From contig NZ_JACRST010000016.1 in NCBI RefSeq assembly GCF_014384885.1, forward strand, positions 1 to 59,854: DNA of 59,854 bases, read 5' to 3'. Position numbers and translations under genes: made by a program. How positions within the stretch are numbered: position 1 is the stretch's first letter; every line of letters begins with the position of its first letter. This document shows positions 57,601 through 59,854 of this stretch, in pieces. The DNA comes from Ligaoa zhengdingensis. Its GTDB lineage: Bacteria > Bacillota > Clostridia > Oscillospirales > Ruminococcaceae. The notes beneath the pieces were generated by a model, which saw only the letters and a program-made list of their open reading frames with translations, was not told where the DNA came from and did no database searches.

Positions 57601-59854
57601 CACGCGCACCTACTTCGGGGCGATCGACGGCCTCGAAATCCCCTTTGTCTCCCACGAGATCGGGCAGTTCCAGCAGTACCCCGATTTTGATCAGATCGAC
57701 CAATACACCGGCGTGTTTGACGCGCGCAACCTGAAGATTGCCAAGGCGAGCCTGGAGAGCAAGGGTATGGGCGATCAGAACAAGGCGTTTGCCGAGGCGT
57801 CCGGCGCTCTGGCCGCCATCTGCTACCGCGCCGAGGTCGAAGCCGCGCTGCGCACCAGCAACCAGGGTGGTTATCAGCTGCTCGGTTTGCAGGACTTTCC
57901 CGGCCAGGGGTCGGCATTGGTCGGCATCCTGAACAACTTTATGGAGCAAAAGCCCGGTATGCCCTCCGGTGAGGAGTTCATCCGGCACAACTCGGCTGTC
58001 ACCGCACTGGCGTTGATGCCGCAGTATGTGTGGACCAACGACCAGACCTTTACCGCCCAGATTCAGATTGCTAACTACGGCGAAGGCAACCTGAACGGCG
58101 TGAAAGCTCGCTGGGTGCTCAAGCATCAGAACGGCGAGGTCATCGCGCAGGGCGAAGGGGAAACGATGGATCTCCCGCAGGGCAGCCTGACCACCATCGG
58201 GGAGGTTTCCGCTTCCCTTGCTTCTCTGAAAAATGCGGAGCAGATCAAGTTGGAGGTCGGCCTGGTGGGCGACCCCATCCTCTCCAACGAATACGACGTG
58301 TGGGTATTCCCCGCCGAAATTGACACCACAGGCTCGGCGGATATCATGATCGCATCCAGCTACAACAGCCAGGTCAAAGAGCGGCTTGCGGAGGGCGGAA
58401 AGGTTTTGCTGCTCCCCAAGATCAATCCGACCGCGCTGCCCAAGAGTGTGAACGGCAACTTCACCCCCACCTTCTGGTCGGGCATGTGGTTCCCCACCAC
58501 CTTCAACACCATGGGCTTTGTCACCGATGAAACCCATCCGATCTTCGCAGATTTCCCGACCGAGTCGCATTCCAACTGGCAGTGGTGGAATCTGGTGAAG
58601 AATTCCCGGCCGATCATCCTGGACGACACCGATTTGAGTTACCGGCCGATTTTGCAGGCGATCGACAACTTCGGCAACGACAAAACGGTGGATGGCGCGG
58701 CCAACAACCGCAAGCTGGGCCTCATTTTTGAGGGCAAGGTGGACGGCGGCGACCTGCTGGTCTGCTCGATCGACCTGACCAGGGGGAACGCCGGCAAACC
58801 CGAGGCCAAACAGCTGCTTTCCAGCATCCTGCAATATATGGAGTCGGATGAATTTGCACCCGACCAGACGCTCGACGGTGAACTGATCGGCGAGCTGATT
58901 CCGGGGCAGGAATCGAGCGGCAGCATTGCGGTCAACGATTCCCTGACCGGTTATCCGCAGCCGTTTGCCTCCTTCTCACTCGAAAATGTCCCTAAAAGGC
59001 TGTGGAATATCATCGACGATAACACCGATATCACCGAGCCCAACAATTCCTGGACCAACTGGCAGTCCGGCGAACAGCGCCCCGGCGACCACATCGGGGT
59101 GGATTTTGGCAGGAATGTTAAAACAGGCAGTATCGCAATTCATGTATTCACCGATCATGGCTGCCAGCCCCCAAAGGACTTTGACCTGCAATATTGGGAC
59201 GGCTCCGATTGGATTTCCGCACAGAATCAGATGCTGGCGGGAAAAGAAACCATGACACAGGGCGAAAACGCCATCATATTTGATAAAGTGATCACCAGTA
59301 AGCTGCGTTTTGTCATGCAGGCTGCGGATGGCTATGCACTGGCGGTCTCTGAATTCCAGGTGTTTGGCGATTATGTCACTGAAGAACCCTCGGATGTGGA
59401 TAAGAGCTACCTGGAAGCGCTGATCGCGGCGGTTGACGGCGTGTATGAGGAAGAGCGCTTCACAGCGGAGAGCTGGGCGGCGTTCGACGAAGCGCTGACT
59501 GCTGCGAAAGACGTGATTGAGAGCGACGCGGCGACCCAGGAGGATGTATTGAGTGCATACCTCGATCTGGTCATGGCGCGCGACGGCCTGGAGTATGCAC
59601 CGGACAAGAGTGCGCTGAAACTGGCCGTTGAGCTGGCGAATGCGCTGCTGGGCGACGAGACTCTGGATCTCACCGACGAGTCGAAGGCAGCCCTGGAAGA
59701 GGCGATTGCAGCTGCAAACCTCGTGATTGAAGATACCGAAGCGACCCAGGAGGATATCGATGCGGCGTATGAAGATGTGATGTACGCGATTGTGTCGGTC
59801 ATGGAGAATGAGGTGGACAAAGAGTTCCTGAAGTCCCTGATCGATCAGGCGAAC
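54668..59854 (+). CDS. Very large secreted GH2-type glycosidase with CBM32 and FIVAR-like modules, partial
   Basis: 1729 residues visible, cut by the right edge. AAGGAGG before the ATG; signal peptide ~1-28 (RFIAGLLAVALAAGASTPAW). Two F5/8-type-C (CBM32-like) domains at ~50-200 (AVDGDPSTIWHSPW) and ~210-350 (AVDGLTNTFWHNEW), then helical FIVAR-like repeats (~355-490). The GH2 part has a sugar-binding jelly roll (~505-655), Ig-like region (~660-785) and TIM barrel with E904 in FGNEM (acid/base) and E997 in SHEIGQF (nucleophile). A third CBM32-like domain (~1430-1570) and FIVAR-like repeats follow. Substrate unknown; host glycans are possible. Confidence 0.85.
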   Translation, partial: MEKRSNRFIAGLLAVALAAGASTPAWAAKSPSPAPVSTAGGDISFIPSSAIESITADKQAPAGYEPEKAVDGDPSTIWHSPWNDEATEGFPHELIIEFTEPQQIDTIAYQPRLDGGHGTDPAQFINDYEFLMSDSANGEFTPVKELTKWTMTNERSEVSTRFVEPVTAKRIKFLIKGQYTEAADKFCTSVAELRFGLSFEPVESERVLRMTAIGCSSENPGYVKEFAVDGLTNTFWHNEWTPQAPFPHWIEIDMGHVYALTGLDILPRQDQDSMAITQFNLYAKTELDDEYTLVADKWTLKIPEKGEYAQIVLPESVPARYIKIESLQDKSGKNSAIAELTAWFEKGSESDAWMELYQGILAARKVAGSTAIGTGADQFPAEAVEAFLAAIDDAEAVLNLSGLEDSELVKAIEALADAQDELESHRILYTLAQLGALIEKAQQLHESAEGAGPTEEQLKAFSNAIENAASVMDAAQEGRAVHDAYKQLTAAVERIEGKINRSEISLAGVWGFKMGAFSSGETLEDTVRLPGTMDENQKGNINNNYTDKTRLTPRYTYVGKASYQKEIVVPDNWAGKKVTLALERTRKTKVWLNDILVGESDALGVAQTFDLTGLDPTVQNILTVEVDNSSYETQTWRSHMVVEETQGNWNGIVGEISLKMQEPVYIDDLRIYSDKRSPEDETVNVARIQLDVGNLTDADADVTVSVSAKSRNTEKPEQVVAQQTFSGTAAANTTTPLEFRYDMGDNVYLWDEFDPALYDFTVTLAAGDISETQTATSGMREFTADEDHFIINGKTIFLRGEANCAVFPLTAYPPMEKEFWLELLGTAREYGLNHYRFHSWSPPKAAYEAADELGMYLQPELYAFTGNPFAAGSSENSFYSRESKRIVKEMACHPSFTTFTFGNEMFPTQSDSVVLLNDLQKLDPTRLFATGSNNRCGGGSGYDPGDQFWISLSSNKGDGQIRGSNGAAGFINTETPATTRTYFGAIDGLEIPFVSHEIGQFQQYPDFDQIDQYTGVFDARNLKIAKASLESKGMGDQNKAFAEASGALAAICYRAEVEAALRTSNQGGYQLLGLQDFPGQGSALVGILNNFMEQKPGMPSGEEFIRHNSAVTALALMPQYVWTNDQTFTAQIQIANYGEGNLNGVKARWVLKHQNGEVIAQGEGETMDLPQGSLTTIGEVSASLASLKNAEQIKLEVGLVGDPILSNEYDVWVFPAEIDTTGSADIMIASSYNSQVKERLAEGGKVLLLPKINPTALPKSVNGNFTPTFWSGMWFPTTFNTMGFVTDETHPIFADFPTESHSNWQWWNLVKNSRPIILDDTDLSYRPILQAIDNFGNDKTVDGAANNRKLGLIFEGKVDGGDLLVCSIDLTRGNAGKPEAKQLLSSILQYMESDEFAPDQTLDGELIGELIPGQESSGSIAVNDSLTGYPQPFASFSLENVPKRLWNIIDDNTDITEPNNSWTNWQSGEQRPGDHIGVDFGRNVKTGSIAIHVFTDHGCQPPKDFDLQYWDGSDWISAQNQMLAGKETMTQGENAIIFDKVITSKLRFVMQAADGYALAVSEFQVFGDYVTEEPSDVDKSYLEALIAAVDGVYEEERFTAESWAAFDEALTAAKDVIESDAATQEDVLSAYLDLVMARDGLEYAPDKSALKLAVELANALLGDETLDLTDESKAALEEAIAAANLVIEDTEATQEDIDAAYEDVMYAIVSVMENEVDKEFLKSLIDQAN

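Noticed and set aside
56843..58834. 663-residue minus-strand open frame opposite the glycosidase
   Set aside because: Shadow frame of high-GC coding sequence; the plus strand carries the signal peptide, CBM and GH2 motifs.

Overview
The window looks like a chromosome segment of a Gram-positive, probably spore-forming clostridium (Oscillospiraceae-like; the taxonomy is inference). Signs are AGGAGG-type ribosome sites, a GC-rich host part, a HisZ/short-HisG ATP phosphoribosyltransferase, DegV and SpoVB-like proteins, and a purine operon with separate AICAR transformylase and PurO-type IMP cyclohydrolase genes. Roughly the left 25.4 kb is one end of a prophage and the right 34 kb is host.

Prophage (1 to about 25,406). 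Late genes run on the minus strand: small and large terminase, portal, scaffold, P22-type coat, a decoration protein, a gp4-like adaptor, a gp10-like propeller and two tail fibres. No tape-measure or tail-tube gene is visible, so a short-tailed, P22-like particle in a Firmicute is the best reading. The early minus-strand block (about 13.5-19.7 kb) is a chain of overlapping small genes with a Rad52-like annealing protein, SSB, a replication initiator carrying in-gene 12-bp iterons, RusA and a PAPS-reductase-like protein. A HicAB module sits on the plus strand between the early and late blocks. The control region (19.7-21.2 kb) has three XRE regulators, an excisionase-like protein and two membrane micropeptides. 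Next come three secreted or membrane accessory genes, a DUF4160-DUF2442-XRE module with twin operators, and a tyrosine integrase. The prophage ends at a copy of a tRNA 3' end (25383-25406). The intact tRNA and the lysis genes should lie beyond the left edge.

Host 25.6-31.3 kb: two small hydrophilic proteins and a cysteine-less HMA-like protein; a ferredoxin divergent from a Crp/Fnr regulator; a PfkB sugar kinase; a DUF4358 lipoprotein; and a MATE transporter behind a possible structured leader.

Host 31.3-43.2 kb: hisZGHAFIE (hisD, hisC and hisB are absent) behind a promoter overlapped by a perfect dyad; a SpoVB-like flippase; a Bcp peroxiredoxin translationally coupled to a TetM/EF-G-like GTPase; DegV; and a class B penicillin-binding protein.

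Host 43.2-51.1 kb: the purine operon, minus strand, purE-C-F-M-N-O-AICARFT-D, preceded by a roughly 210-nt transcribed leader whose ends can pair and which ends in an intrinsic terminator (6S-like RNA or attenuator). 51.4 kb to the end: an ECF sigma factor paired with a membrane-anchored beta-propeller protein, then a very large secreted GH2-type glycosidase cut by the right edge.
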